This document shows, one piece after another, positions 46,626 through 54,948 of a stretch of DNA of 64,000 nucleotides. A program made the position numbers and the translations under genes. Location: positions 1 to 64,000 of the forward strand of contig NZ_JAAFKD010000025.1 of assembly GCF_013299165.1 (NCBI RefSeq). The letters are read 5' to 3'. The notes below the pieces were generated by a model. The model searched no databases. It worked only from the letters and a program-made list of their open reading frames with translations, and was not told where the DNA came from. This DNA comes from Microcoleus sp. bin38.metabat.b11b12b14.051. Its GTDB lineage: Bacteria; Cyanobacteriota; Cyanobacteriia; Cyanobacteriales; Microcoleaceae. Within the stretch, counting starts at the first letter, position 1; every line of letters begins with the position of its first letter.

Positions 46626-48293
46626 ATGAAAAATCGGCTCTGGATCTACGATACCACGCTGCGAGACGGCGCTCAGTGCGAGGGACTCTGCTTATCTCTC
46701 GAAGACAAAGTGCGAATTGCTCGACAGTTAGACAGTTTAGGAATTCCGTTTATTGAAGGTGGCTGGCCGGGAGCAAATCCTAAGGACGTACAATTTTTTT
46801 GGCAGCTCAAAGAACAGCCATTAATTCAAGCTGAAGTTGTTGCTTTTTGTTCGACTAGGCGACCGGGAAAAACGGCAGCTAATGATGAAATGTTGCAGCC
46901 TATCTTGTCTGCTGGGACTCGCTGGGTAACGCTGTTTGGCAAGTCGTGGGATTTGCACGTAATTGAAAGTTTGAAGACAACGCTAGAAGAAAATCTGGCG
47001 ATGATTCGAGATACTATTGAATATTTACGGAGTCAGGGAAGGCGCGTTATTTATGATGCAGAACACTGGTTTGATGGCTACAAACACAATCCCGAGTATG
47101 CGATTAAAACTTTAATGGCAGCGGCGAATGCTGGTGCAGAATGGCTGGTGTTGTGCGATACTAACGGCGGTACTTTGCCTGACGAAGTTAGTCAAGTTGT
47201 GCGTGATGTGGCAGGAATAATAGAAACTTGGGATATTTCGGAATCGGAAATTCACCCCCCCCAACCCCCCCTTATTAAGGAGGGGAGAAAGTCTAAAATT
47301 CAGTTAGGAATTCACACTCACAACGACTCTGGAGTTGCCGTTGCTAATGCTCTGGCTGGTGTGCGGGAAGGGGTGACGATGGTACAGGGAACTATTAACG
47401 GTTATGGCGAACGCTGCGGTAATGCTAATTTGTGTTCCTTGATTCCTAATTTTCAGCTCAAGTTGGGTTATGATTGCATTCAAGATGAGCAATTAGCGAA
47501 ATTAACTCAAGTCAGTCGCTCCGTCAGCGAAATTGTTAATCTTGCTCCCGATGACCACGCTCCTTTTGTCGGTCTTTCCGCTTTTGCTCACAAGGGCGGA
47601 ATTCACGTATCGGCGGTTGCAAAAAATCCGTTAACTTACGAACACTTGGAACCGGAAAAAATTGGCAACATCCGACGAATTGTGATTTCGGATCAATCGG
47701 GTTTGAGCAATGTTTTGGCGAAGGCTAAGACTTTTGGTATTGAACTCGATCGCAAAAATCCTGCTTGCCGCCAAATTCTGGAAAAGTTGAAAGATTTGGA
47801 AAGTCAGGGATATCAATTTGAGGGTGCTGAGGCGTCTTTTGAATTGTTAATGCGGGAAGCTTTGGAAAAGCGGCAGCGGTGGTTTGAAATTCATGGATTT
47901 CAAGTTCACTGCGATAAAGTTGGCGAAGATTGTACGGCTTTAGCCACTGTGAAATTGTCAGTCAACGGTACAAATATTCTGGAATGCGCGGAAGGAAACG
48001 GCCCGGTTTCGGCTTTGGATGCGGCTTTGCGGAAAGCTTTGGTGAATTTTTATCCGGCGATAGCCCATTTTTACTTGACAGATTACAAGGTGCGAATTCT
48101 GGATTCCGGTGCGGGTACTGGTGCTAAAACTCGCGTGTTGGTGGAATCGAGCAACCATCAGCAGCGGTGGACTACTGTGGGGGTTTCTACTAATATTTTG
48201 GATGCTTCTTGTCAGGCTGTGGTTGAGGGTTTGGAGTACGGTTTGGTGTTGGAAAATCAAGAGGCGATTCCTCTAGTTTGTCGCGTACATTAA
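46626..48293 (+). CDS. cimA: Citramalate synthase
   Basis: 555 residues. The HMGL-like TIM barrel begins WIYDTTLRDGAQCEGLCLS and has metal-ligand and catalytic blocks (YDAEHWFDGYK, LGIHTHNDSGVAVANALAGV, GTINGYGERCGNANL). The AFAHKGGIHVSAV block and C-terminal LeuA allosteric-type domain (from about 420) fit CimA rather than LeuA. CimA condenses pyruvate and acetyl-CoA to citramalate, a threonine-independent route to isoleucine. Residues about 210-221 (HPPQPPLIKEGR) come from a GC-rich repeat inserted in frame. The downstream region is a repeat array. Confidence 0.92.
   Translation: MKNRLWIYDTTLRDGAQCEGLCLSLEDKVRIARQLDSLGIPFIEGGWPGANPKDVQFFWQLKEQPLIQAEVVAFCSTRRPGKTAANDEMLQPILSAGTRWVTLFGKSWDLHVIESLKTTLEENLAMIRDTIEYLRSQGRRVIYDAEHWFDGYKHNPEYAIKTLMAAANAGAEWLVLCDTNGGTLPDEVSQVVRDVAGIIETWDISESEIHPPQPPLIKEGRKSKIQLGIHTHNDSGVAVANALAGVREGVTMVQGTINGYGERCGNANLCSLIPNFQLKLGYDCIQDEQLAKLTQVSRSVSEIVNLAPDDHAPFVGLSAFAHKGGIHVSAVAKNPLTYEHLEPEKIGNIRRIVISDQSGLSNVLAKAKTFGIELDRKNPACRQILEKLKDLESQGYQFEGAEASFELLMREALEKRQRWFEIHGFQVHCDKVGEDCTALATVKLSVNGTNILECAEGNGPVSALDAALRKALVNFYPAIAHFYLTDYKVRILDSGAGTGAKTRVLVESSNHQQRWTTVGVSTNILDASCQAVVEGLEYGLVLENQEAIPLVCRVH
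47254..47285. repeat. GC-rich repeat inserted in frame within cimA
   Basis: C-runs (CACCCCCCCC AACCCCCCC) followed by TTATTAAGGAGGGG. Translated as PPQPPLIKEG, it is a relative of the [10 protein letters not shown] insert in GlyS. Confidence 0.75.
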
Positions 48294-48294
48294 T

Positions 48295-48710
48295 TAAGAA
48301 GACTGGGCGGGGAGATAAAATACCGGGCGGTTGGAAACCGCGTCTATACAAACCAAACCCGCCGCCGCGGGTTGAAAAAGACCAGGCGGTTAGAAACCGC
48401 GTCTATACAAACCAAACCCGCGACTCGATTTCGCGCCGAACACCTCCGCGGGTTGAAGAAGACCGGGCGGTTAGAAACCGCGTCTATACAAACCAAACCC
48501 GCCGCCGCGGGTTGAAGATAAAAATACCGGGCGGTTGGAAACCGCGTCTATACAAACCAAACCCGCCGCCGCGGGTTGAAGAGTGCGCGGTTAAAATTAC
48601 CTTATTCTCTTCAGTCCCTCTGAGCTCGGACTTCGTTTGTGTAGGCGCGGTTTCTAACCGCCGTCTTATCTTATTCAACCGTATTGATTCTCAAGTAACT
48701 ACAATTTTGT
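48295..48710. repeat. Array of GGCGGTTGGAAACCGC hairpins and GCCGCCGCGGGTTGAA units
   Basis: Five repeats of about 57 bp, each with a GCGGTTNGAAACCGC hairpin, CTATACAAACCAAACCCGC, and a GCCGCCGCGGG or CACCTCCGCGGG block. One copy (about 48415-48445) carries the GACTCGATTTCGCGCCGAAC insert also seen at 41225. Non-coding. No terminator of the two converging genes was separated from the repeats. Confidence 0.8.
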
Positions 48711-50921
48711 TTAAGGTTCCAAAAAGTCTAAGTGATCTCCGGGAATCGATCGCAATTTTGCAGCAGATCCTTGCAGTTTTAACCTGCCACGCTCTAACAT
48801 AATAATCCAATCTGCGCGATCGATCACTCGGGGCCTGTGACTGATGAAAATCGTGGTTTTCCCCTGCCGGTACATCAACAGATTTTCCAAGACTTCCGCT
48901 TCGCTGGCGGGATCTAGCCCTGCGGTAGACTCGTCTAAAATCAACACGGGCGGGTTATTGAGAATGGCACGGGCGATCGCCAATCTCTGTCTTTGTCCCC
49001 CAGAAATATTTGCCCCAAACTCCCCTAAAACAGTTTGATATTTATCCGGTAATTGGCTGATAAATTCATCCGCCCCGGCAATTTTGCAAGCTTTCACAAT
49101 CTGTTCAAAAGTGACATCGGGACTCCCCAACTGAAAATTATCGAGAATCGAACGGCTCCAGAAATGAGCTTCTTGGGGAACAAGAACCACCTGCTGTCTG
49201 AGACAATCGAGAGACAAATCCTGCAAATTGTAACCACCAATTCTCACATTACCAGATTGGAGCGGATACAGACCAGCAATTACCTTAGCTAGGGTACTTT
49301 TTCCACAACCAGAATAACCGATTAAAGCAATTGCGTGACCGCCAGGAAATGTCACAGAAAAATTTTCTAACAAGTCAAGTCTGCCTGGGTAGTGAAAATT
49401 CACACTCTTGCAAACAATTTCGTCGCGGTCTTGAAGCGTTACCACAGGTTTATTAATATCACTTTTACTTTCTGGTTCGGCGTCTATGACTTCCGAAAGC
49501 CGTTGAGTTGCTGTCTGCACGCGAGCCATTTCATCAGTACATTCAACCAAGGAAGTTACCCAAGTAGTAACGTTTTGATTCATGCTAATAAATGCTAGCA
49601 ACTGACCGATACTCAATGCTTTGTCAATCACTAAGCTGCTGCCCAACCACAGCAGGGTAATGCTGCCCGCTGAAGCAACAAAGCCAGAAAAGATATTATT
49701 GAGAATGCCAATTTGTGTAGTGCGAAAAGTAAGACTCGCTAAGCGACCGAAGCGACCTTGAAATTCTTCCCAAAGTTGCTGGGCGCTGCTAGTGGTTTTG
49801 ACGGTCAGTGCGCCTTTAAAGGTTTCTACTAAAACACCTTGAGTTTCTGCTTCCAGTACAAATAAATTCCGCGTTTTTTGCTGCAATACGGGCAGAAAAA
49901 CTATTGTAGAGGCAGTCATGAACAAAGCGATGACTGTAGCTGCCAGCGTCAGTTCCTTGCTGTAAAACAACATGACAACAAAAGAAACTACGGCTATAAA
50001 AAATTGACTGGGTAAGCTGATCGCAAATTGAGAAACTAATTTATTGATTTCTTGGATATCTTGTAATCTACTGACGATTTCGCCGCTGCGTCTGGTTTCG
50101 TAAAAGCTTAAAGGCAATCGCAGGAATTTACGCCCGAATTCCATGACCAATCCCAACTCTAAACGCTGGGAAAATTGAGCAATCAAGTTCGACTGTACCA
50201 ATCCTAAACTGCTGCTAAATAGATTCATAACTATAACTGCGATCGCCACACTTGCCAAAAGTTGCGTGTCGCCCCGCACCAGAATGTCGTCGGTGAGCAG
50301 TTGTACCAGAAAAGGCGAAGCAATCGACAGCAAACCCAACACCACATTCAGCAACAGTGCTTCGATTAAAAGCTGGCGGTAAATCAAAACCCGGCGCGTC
50401 CATTTTTGTACAGAATTCGCGGGCGGTTGATTGTCTGCTTCCGCAAAAAACCGCTCAGCATCGGGTTCGACTAGCAAGCACAGCCAATCTGTCCAACCTG
50501 CTGCTAATTCTTCTTTGGAAATATAGCGCATACCGACAGCCGGATCGCCGATCGCATATTTATCGCCCTGCTTTCCGTACAAAACCACCCAGTGATACCC
50601 GCTCCAGTGAATAATTGCCGGTAAAGGTGCTGCGTCAATTTTGTCTAAAATAGTAGCCGCTGCTCGCACGGATCGCGCATTAAAGCCGATCGCCTCAGCT
50701 CCCTGTTTCAACCCCAGTAAAGTCGTCCCTTTTTGGCCGGTACCCGCAAATTCTCGCAAGCGGCTAATTGTAAAATTCTGTCCGTAAAATTTCGCGATCG
50801 AAGCCAAACAAGCCGCCCCGCAATCTTCTTCGCTCTGCTGGAGAACAACCTGATATTTCTTAAACCGGTTGACTTGTCCGAATAATCGCATTTTGCCGAT
50901 AAAAGGGATGTTCTTTAACAT
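48711..50921 (-). CDS. C39-peptidase ABC transporter (peptide maturation and export)
   Basis: 736 residues in three parts. The C39 protease domain (1-150) has all catalytic residues: Cys34 in QSEEDCGAACL, His110 in WSGYHWVVL and Asp126 in IGDPAVG. It cuts after double-glycine leaders. About six transmembrane helices span 170-450. The ATPase (about 490-736) has Walker A GYSGCGKST, signature ISGGQRQRLAIARA and Walker B VLILDESTAGLD. The precursor peptide genes lie just upstream on the same strand and a HlyD adaptor is divergent, so this is a bacteriocin-type exporter. There is no modification enzyme gene nearby. Confidence 0.93.
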   Translation of the reverse strand: MLKNIPFIGKMRLFGQVNRFKKYQVVLQQSEEDCGAACLASIAKFYGQNFTISRLREFAGTGQKGTTLLGLKQGAEAIGFNARSVRAAATILDKIDAAPLPAIIHWSGYHWVVLYGKQGDKYAIGDPAVGMRYISKEELAAGWTDWLCLLVEPDAERFFAEADNQPPANSVQKWTRRVLIYRQLLIEALLLNVVLGLLSIASPFLVQLLTDDILVRGDTQLLASVAIAVIVMNLFSSSLGLVQSNLIAQFSQRLELGLVMEFGRKFLRLPLSFYETRRSGEIVSRLQDIQEINKLVSQFAISLPSQFFIAVVSFVVMLFYSKELTLAATVIALFMTASTIVFLPVLQQKTRNLFVLEAETQGVLVETFKGALTVKTTSSAQQLWEEFQGRFGRLASLTFRTTQIGILNNIFSGFVASAGSITLLWLGSSLVIDKALSIGQLLAFISMNQNVTTWVTSLVECTDEMARVQTATQRLSEVIDAEPESKSDINKPVVTLQDRDEIVCKSVNFHYPGRLDLLENFSVTFPGGHAIALIGYSGCGKSTLAKVIAGLYPLQSGNVRIGGYNLQDLSLDCLRQQVVLVPQEAHFWSRSILDNFQLGSPDVTFEQIVKACKIAGADEFISQLPDKYQTVLGEFGANISGGQRQRLAIARAILNNPPVLILDESTAGLDPASEAEVLENLLMYRQGKTTIFISHRPRVIDRADWIIMLERGRLKLQGSAAKLRSIPGDHLDFLEP

Positions 50922-50984
50922 TTTGCGAAATGAATAATGGGTAGAGCATAATGAAGATTACTCATCACCAACTACCCAATCAGC

Positions 50985-51016
50985 AAAAAGCACCCATAAA
51001 GTTATGGGTGCTTTTT
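50985..51016. terminator. Terminator hairpin between precursor gene and ABC exporter
   Basis: AAAAAGCACCCATAA (50985-50999) pairs with TTATGGGTGCTTTTT (51002-51016). T-runs occur on both strands. It lies 40 bases after the precursor stop and 64 bases before the exporter start, so it probably limits read-through from precursor to exporter. Confidence 0.8.
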
Positions 51017-51055
51017 TGCTCCACAGTTATAGAGCTCTATTGAGAGCAGTAAACT

Positions 51056-51223
51056 TTAGTAGTAGGCGTAGCGGACTACTCTTCTGAAGGAACCGTCGCA
51101 ATTGCGGCGGTATACGACCCAACTGCGTCGGCGACAGCGATCGTAGTAGTGACCGCCGTTGACGCTAGCTGATTCTTCCGGGGTGAGGTCAGCAAACAGT
51201 GAATTGTCTTGTGTTTCTTGCAT
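51056..51223 (-). CDS. Double-glycine leader peptide, cationic two-Cys bacteriocin-like precursor
   Basis: 55 residues; ATG at 51223 with AAGGAG 8 bases before it; TAA at 51056-51058. The leader (1-24) ends TPEESASVNGG, the LxxxE-type double-glycine leader cut by C39 proteases. The predicted core is 31 residues from His25 (HYYDRC to YAYY) with nine Arg, two Cys (30 and 42) and many Tyr: strongly cationic, one possible disulfide. The C39 exporter gene follows after a terminator. Antimicrobial or signalling function is inference. No similar sequence was recalled. Confidence 0.8.
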   Translation of the reverse strand: MQETQDNSLFADLTPEESASVNGGHYYDRCRRRSWVVYRRNCDGSFRRVVRYAYY

Positions 51224-51394
51224 GATGATTTGACTCCTTTAAATTGATAATCTTGAACGACAAATAGAAATTTTATTTAATTTCTATAGCCTCGTGTAAT
51301 TACTAACTAATAGTTCTTCTAGTCCTGTGATGCTTCCGGAATATTACTGAGATTTTTTCAAAGTTTCTCAGCTCGCACTACCTGACTCAGCTAT

Positions 51395-51622
51395 CTAAAC
51401 CACTAGGGTTTTGTAAGGGCGATCGCGATTCGGATCGTACAGGTTAAGCTGGCTCGGCTGTGGCAAGAAAAACAGCAGATTCAGGCGATCGCTGGTGCTG
51501 TTTTCCTTAGCGCTGTTGCTGTTACCGCTGCTAAAATCGCTGGTATTGCTGCCGCCGCTAACACTAGCAGATTCTCGATCGTTTAGTTCGGTGAATAATG
51601 ACTCTTGTTGATTGTCCGACAT
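51395..51622 (-). CDS. Second double-glycine leader peptide, Ser/Asn-rich core
   Basis: 75 residues from an ATG preceded by AGGAG. The leader MSDNQQESLFTELNDRESAS plus VSGG is of the same type as the neighbouring peptide (both have ESASV-GG). The predicted core of 51 residues is Ser/Asn-rich (SNTSDFSSGNSNS), then hydrophobic/proline (LLFFLPQPSQLNLYDPN) with no Cys. It could be a second substrate of the C39 exporter. Function unknown. Confidence 0.7.
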   Translation of the reverse strand: MSDNQQESLFTELNDRESASVSGGSNTSDFSSGNSNSAKENSTSDRLNLLFFLPQPSQLNLYDPNRDRPYKTLVV

Positions 51623-51697
51623 CAGGAACTCCTATTAATACATATGTACCTACTTACGTACACCTCCCAGAAAAACCGGGTAACAGCGCCAAAAATC

Positions 51698-51835
51698 ATG
51701 GCTGAAACGCTTGATTTTCATGACTTTTGCCTGCTAGCTCCGCCATTTTTGATGTTTGGGGCAAATTGCGGGCGGGAACGGCCAAGTTGTGCGGATTTTG
51801 ACTTTGACCCTCTGAATTTTAATTTAGACTTCTAA
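51698..51835 (+). CDS. Possible short peptide gene, 45 residues
   Basis: ATG at 51698, TAA at the end; no Shine-Dalgarno sequence is evident. The peptide starts MAETLDFHDFCLLAPPFLMF and continues GANCGRERPSCADFDFDP. It has three Cys and is acidic. It sits between the leader-peptide genes and HlyD on the other strand. It has no double-glycine leader. It may be a chance frame. Confidence 0.3.
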   Translation: MAETLDFHDFCLLAPPFLMFGANCGRERPSCADFDFDPLNFNLDF

Positions 51836-52092
51836 ACCTATTCTTGGTATCAGGAAAGCTGAAAATCCATGTGACAAAAGAAATAAGCGATCGAACTCTT
51901 TCTCTGCCAGCTCATATTATTTGATATGTGAGATTTGAGATTAGGGAATGACTGATTATGTATGGGCTTGAAGCTTCTGCGCGAGTAGCATTCTTTTTTT
52001 GAAGTGGTATTAAAACCCACAACTATCTTCCTCCCCCAACTCAACTCAAAAATCAAAACTCAAAACGATTCCCATCACCCCCAGCAGCCGCC
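51836..52092. other. Upstream region of the HlyD gene
   Basis: 257 bases, no gene seen. AT-rich with a run of seven T near 51992-51998. The promoter of the HlyD gene should be here; no clear boxes. Confidence 0.3.
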
Positions 52093-53208
52093 ATGTCTCG
52101 CACTACTGAACCCACCCCCGCTGAAACCTTTGATAACGACCAGTTTTTGCCCCCTGTCAGCCGCTGGACTACTTTGGGGGGTATTTTGATGGTGGCGACC
52201 TTTGGCGGGGCGATCGCCCTGGCTAGCGTCACCAAATATAGCGCTACAGTCAAAGCAGACGCGATCGTCCGTCCAGCCGGAGAAGTGCGCGTCGTACAAG
52301 CAGCAACCGAAGGAACCATCGAAAGCATTGCTGTCAGCGAAAATCAGACAGTCAAAGCCGGAGATGCGATCGCAGTTGTAGACGCTTCGCGTTTGGACGC
52401 CCAAAAAAAGCAGTTCCAAGAAATAATTAATCAGTCTCAAACAGCAGCACAGCAAATCAACCAGCAACTGCGCGACTTAGAAAATCAAATTTTAGCCAGC
52501 GGCCAATTTAAAAGCATCGAAACTGCAAGTGCAGCCGCCCAGGAATTAGTCGAGTCCGCTCTCGTAAAAATCGCCACAGCGCAGCCGGATGTCGCCGAAA
52601 GACTGGGGCGAAGCCGGCGAGTTTTGCTGGTGAAGCGATCGTCCATTCAACAACAATTAATTCAAGCTAAAAAAGAACTGAATCAAATTCAGTCAAAAGT
52701 CGAAAATAGCGTGGTTCGCGCCCCCGCCGATGGTACAATTCTCAGATTGGAAGTCCGGAATGCCGGTCAAACCGTACAAGCCGGCAGCGCGATCGCCCAA
52801 ATCGTCCCCAGCGACGTACCCCTGGTACTCAAAGCCAAAGTAACATCCCAAGACATCGCCCGCATCCAAATCGGCCAACCCGTACAGATCCGAATTTCTG
52901 CCCTACCCTTCCCCGATTACGGAACACTCAAAGGAACAGTCAGCGAAATCGCCCCAGATGCGATCGCCCCTCAAAATCCCGGTAACAATTTAGGTACAGC
53001 CTATTACGAAGTAGCAATTAAACCCCAACAAGCCTATTTAACAAAACTCGACTCTACCCGCGGTCAATTCTTGGAAACTCCCCAAGCAAACGTCCCCCGC
53101 CAGTATGCAATTCAATCAGGAATGGAGGGCAGAGCCGATATTATTACCGGCCAAGAAACAGTGCTGAAATTTGTCTTACGCAAAGCCCGGTTGCTGACAG
53201 ATTGGTAA
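52093..53208 (+). CDS. HlyD-family periplasmic adaptor of the exporter
   Basis: 371 residues. One N-terminal transmembrane helix (about 28-50, TLGGILMVATFGGAIALASV), then the lipoyl/barrel-hairpin parts: ATEGTIESIAVSENQTVKAG (lipoyl half), a coiled coil (about 105-215, rich in Gln), second lipoyl half VVRAPADGTILRLEV, and a beta-barrel (LVLKAKVTSQDIARIQIGQP). It ends in GMEGRADIITGQETVLKFVL. It links the C39 ABC exporter, divergently encoded 1.2 kb away, to the cell envelope. No TolC-like gene is nearby. Confidence 0.9.
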   Translation: MSRTTEPTPAETFDNDQFLPPVSRWTTLGGILMVATFGGAIALASVTKYSATVKADAIVRPAGEVRVVQAATEGTIESIAVSENQTVKAGDAIAVVDASRLDAQKKQFQEIINQSQTAAQQINQQLRDLENQILASGQFKSIETASAAAQELVESALVKIATAQPDVAERLGRSRRVLLVKRSSIQQQLIQAKKELNQIQSKVENSVVRAPADGTILRLEVRNAGQTVQAGSAIAQIVPSDVPLVLKAKVTSQDIARIQIGQPVQIRISALPFPDYGTLKGTVSEIAPDAIAPQNPGNNLGTAYYEVAIKPQQAYLTKLDSTRGQFLETPQANVPRQYAIQSGMEGRADIITGQETVLKFVLRKARLLTDW

Positions 53209-53224
53209 CTTTTATCAAGATCGG

Positions 53225-53500
53225 ATGTAGGGTTGAAAGCGCGTTTACACAAACGATGTCCATGCCAAGCGGACTGAAGAAATTAAAGTAATTTTAATGC
53301 CCATTCTTCAACCCCTCTGAGCTCGGGTTTTGTTTGTATAGACGCGGTTTCAACCGCCCGGTATTCTAAGGAATGAAAATTTAATAACTTACACTTTTAT
53401 TCTTGTGGGACGGGCGAGACGCCCATCCCGAAAGGGCGGGCTCTCCCGCCCACCCCACAAACTTCTGTAAATTATTTAATTCGCGCTCCTAAGGACACGG
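53225..53500. repeat. Hairpin repeats and third copy of the palindromic MITE-like element
   Basis: GGTTGAAAGCGCGTTTACAC and GCGGTTTCAACCGCCCGG units at about 53230-53365. From 53368 to 53492 lies a diverged copy of the element at 24498 and 44737: GAATGAAAATTTAATAACTT and AAATTATTTAATTCGCGCTC ends around GGGACGGGCGAGACGCCCATCCCG-type palindromes. The inner arms are rearranged. Confidence 0.65.
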
Positions 53501-53612
53501 CATTGCCGCGTCCGCACAGATCCCCGTACAAGATGTAAATTTCAACCAAAAGTATCTTAAATTAAAATAACGTGTCAATATAGAAATGTGACTTCAATTC
53601 TATTCCTTCCTC

Positions 53613-54623
53613 ATGGGCAAACAACGCGTTCTTTCAGGAGTTCAGCCAACAGGCAATCTTCACCTCGGTAACTATCTCGGTGCCATTCGCAACTGGGTAG
53701 AAGGTCAAAGTCAGTACGAAAATTACTTTTGCGTAGTAGATTTGCACGCAATTACCGCACCGCACAATCCAGCAACCCTTGCATCCGACACTTACACCAT
53801 CGCCGCTCTTTATTTAGCTTGCGGCATCGATTTAGAATACTCTACTATTTTCGTGCAATCCCACGTTTCGGCGCACACAGAACTAGCATGGTTGCTCAAC
53901 TGCATTACGCCGATTAACTGGCTCGAAGATATGATTCAGTTTAAAGAAAAAGCAGTTAAACAAGGCGAAAATGTCAACGCAGGCTTGCTAAACTATCCCG
54001 TATTAATGGCAGCAGACATCTTGCTTTACGATGCCGATCAAGTGCCAGTAGGCGAAGACCAAAAACAGCATTTAGAACTCACCCGCGATATCGTCATCAG
54101 ATTAAATCACCAATTCGGCACACCAGAAAAACCTGTTTTAAAACTTCCCAAACCCTTAATTAGAACAGACGGTGCGAGAGTCATGAGTTTGACAGACGGC
54201 ACGCGCAAAATGTCAAAATCCGACCCTTCCGAACAGAGTCGAATTAATTTGTTAGATTCCCCAGAAACAATCACGAAAAAAATCAAGCGCTGCAAAACAG
54301 ATGCCGTGCGCGGCTTGACTTTCGACGACCCGGAGCGCCCCGAAGCGAAAAATTTGCTAACACTTTATCTCTTACTTTCCGGGAAATCGAAGGAAGAAGT
54401 CGCAGCCGAATGTGAAAACATGGGTTGGGGAGATTTCAAACCATTATTGACAGAGACAACAATTAATGCACTCAAACCTATTCAGGATAAATACAAGGAA
54501 ATAATGGACGATCCGGGATATTTAGAATCTGTACTGCGTCGCGGCAGAGAACAAGCAGAAACTATTGCCAACCAAACTCTGACTAAGGTTAAAACCGCTT
54601 TTGGTTATTCTATACCTAATTAG
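53613..54623 (+). CDS. trpS: Tryptophanyl-tRNA synthetase
   Basis: 336 residues, the usual length for bacterial TrpRS, a class Ic synthetase that charges tRNA-Trp. The HIGH-type motif TGNLHLGNYLG is near the N-terminus (11-21), with KMSKSDPSEQSR for KMSKS. The VLMAADILLYDADQVPVGED block binds tryptophan. The gene is alone; a heptamer array follows directly after the stop. Confidence 0.97.
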   Translation: MGKQRVLSGVQPTGNLHLGNYLGAIRNWVEGQSQYENYFCVVDLHAITAPHNPATLASDTYTIAALYLACGIDLEYSTIFVQSHVSAHTELAWLLNCITPINWLEDMIQFKEKAVKQGENVNAGLLNYPVLMAADILLYDADQVPVGEDQKQHLELTRDIVIRLNHQFGTPEKPVLKLPKPLIRTDGARVMSLTDGTRKMSKSDPSEQSRINLLDSPETITKKIKRCKTDAVRGLTFDDPERPEAKNLLTLYLLLSGKSKEEVAAECENMGWGDFKPLLTETTINALKPIQDKYKEIMDDPGYLESVLRRGREQAETIANQTLTKVKTAFGYSIPN

Positions 54624-54948
54624 TCAGTGGTCAGTGGTCATTGGTCATCTCGCCCGCTCGCGAAGCCGAAGGGTGGTCATTGGTCATTAGTCATTAGTCA
54701 TCTCGCCCGCTCGCGAAGCCGAAGGGTGGTCATTAGTCATCTCGCCCGCTCGCGAAGCCGAAGGGTGGTCATTAGTCATCAGTCATTAGTCATCAGTCAT
54801 TAGTCATTAGTCATCAGTCATTAGTCATTAGTCATTGGTAAATAAAGACAACAGTTAACTGTTAACTGTTAACTGTTAACTGTCAACTGTCAACTGTCAA
54901 CTGTCAACTATCAACTGCCAACTATCAACTGTCAACTGTCAACTAACT
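54624..54948. repeat. Heptamer array with GCGAAGCCGAAGGGTGG palindrome inserts
   Basis: AGTCAKT/GGTCATT heptamers are interrupted three times by CTCGCCCGCTCGCGAAGCCG plus AAGGGTGG. From 54850 GTTAACT and TCAACTG heptamers run up to the metF start codon. Non-coding. metF thus has no standard Shine-Dalgarno sequence. Confidence 0.85.

Noticed and set aside
48278-48802. 174-codon plus-strand frame after cimA
   Set aside because: Composed of the GGCGGTTGGAAACCGC repeat and overlaps the end of the ABC exporter gene.
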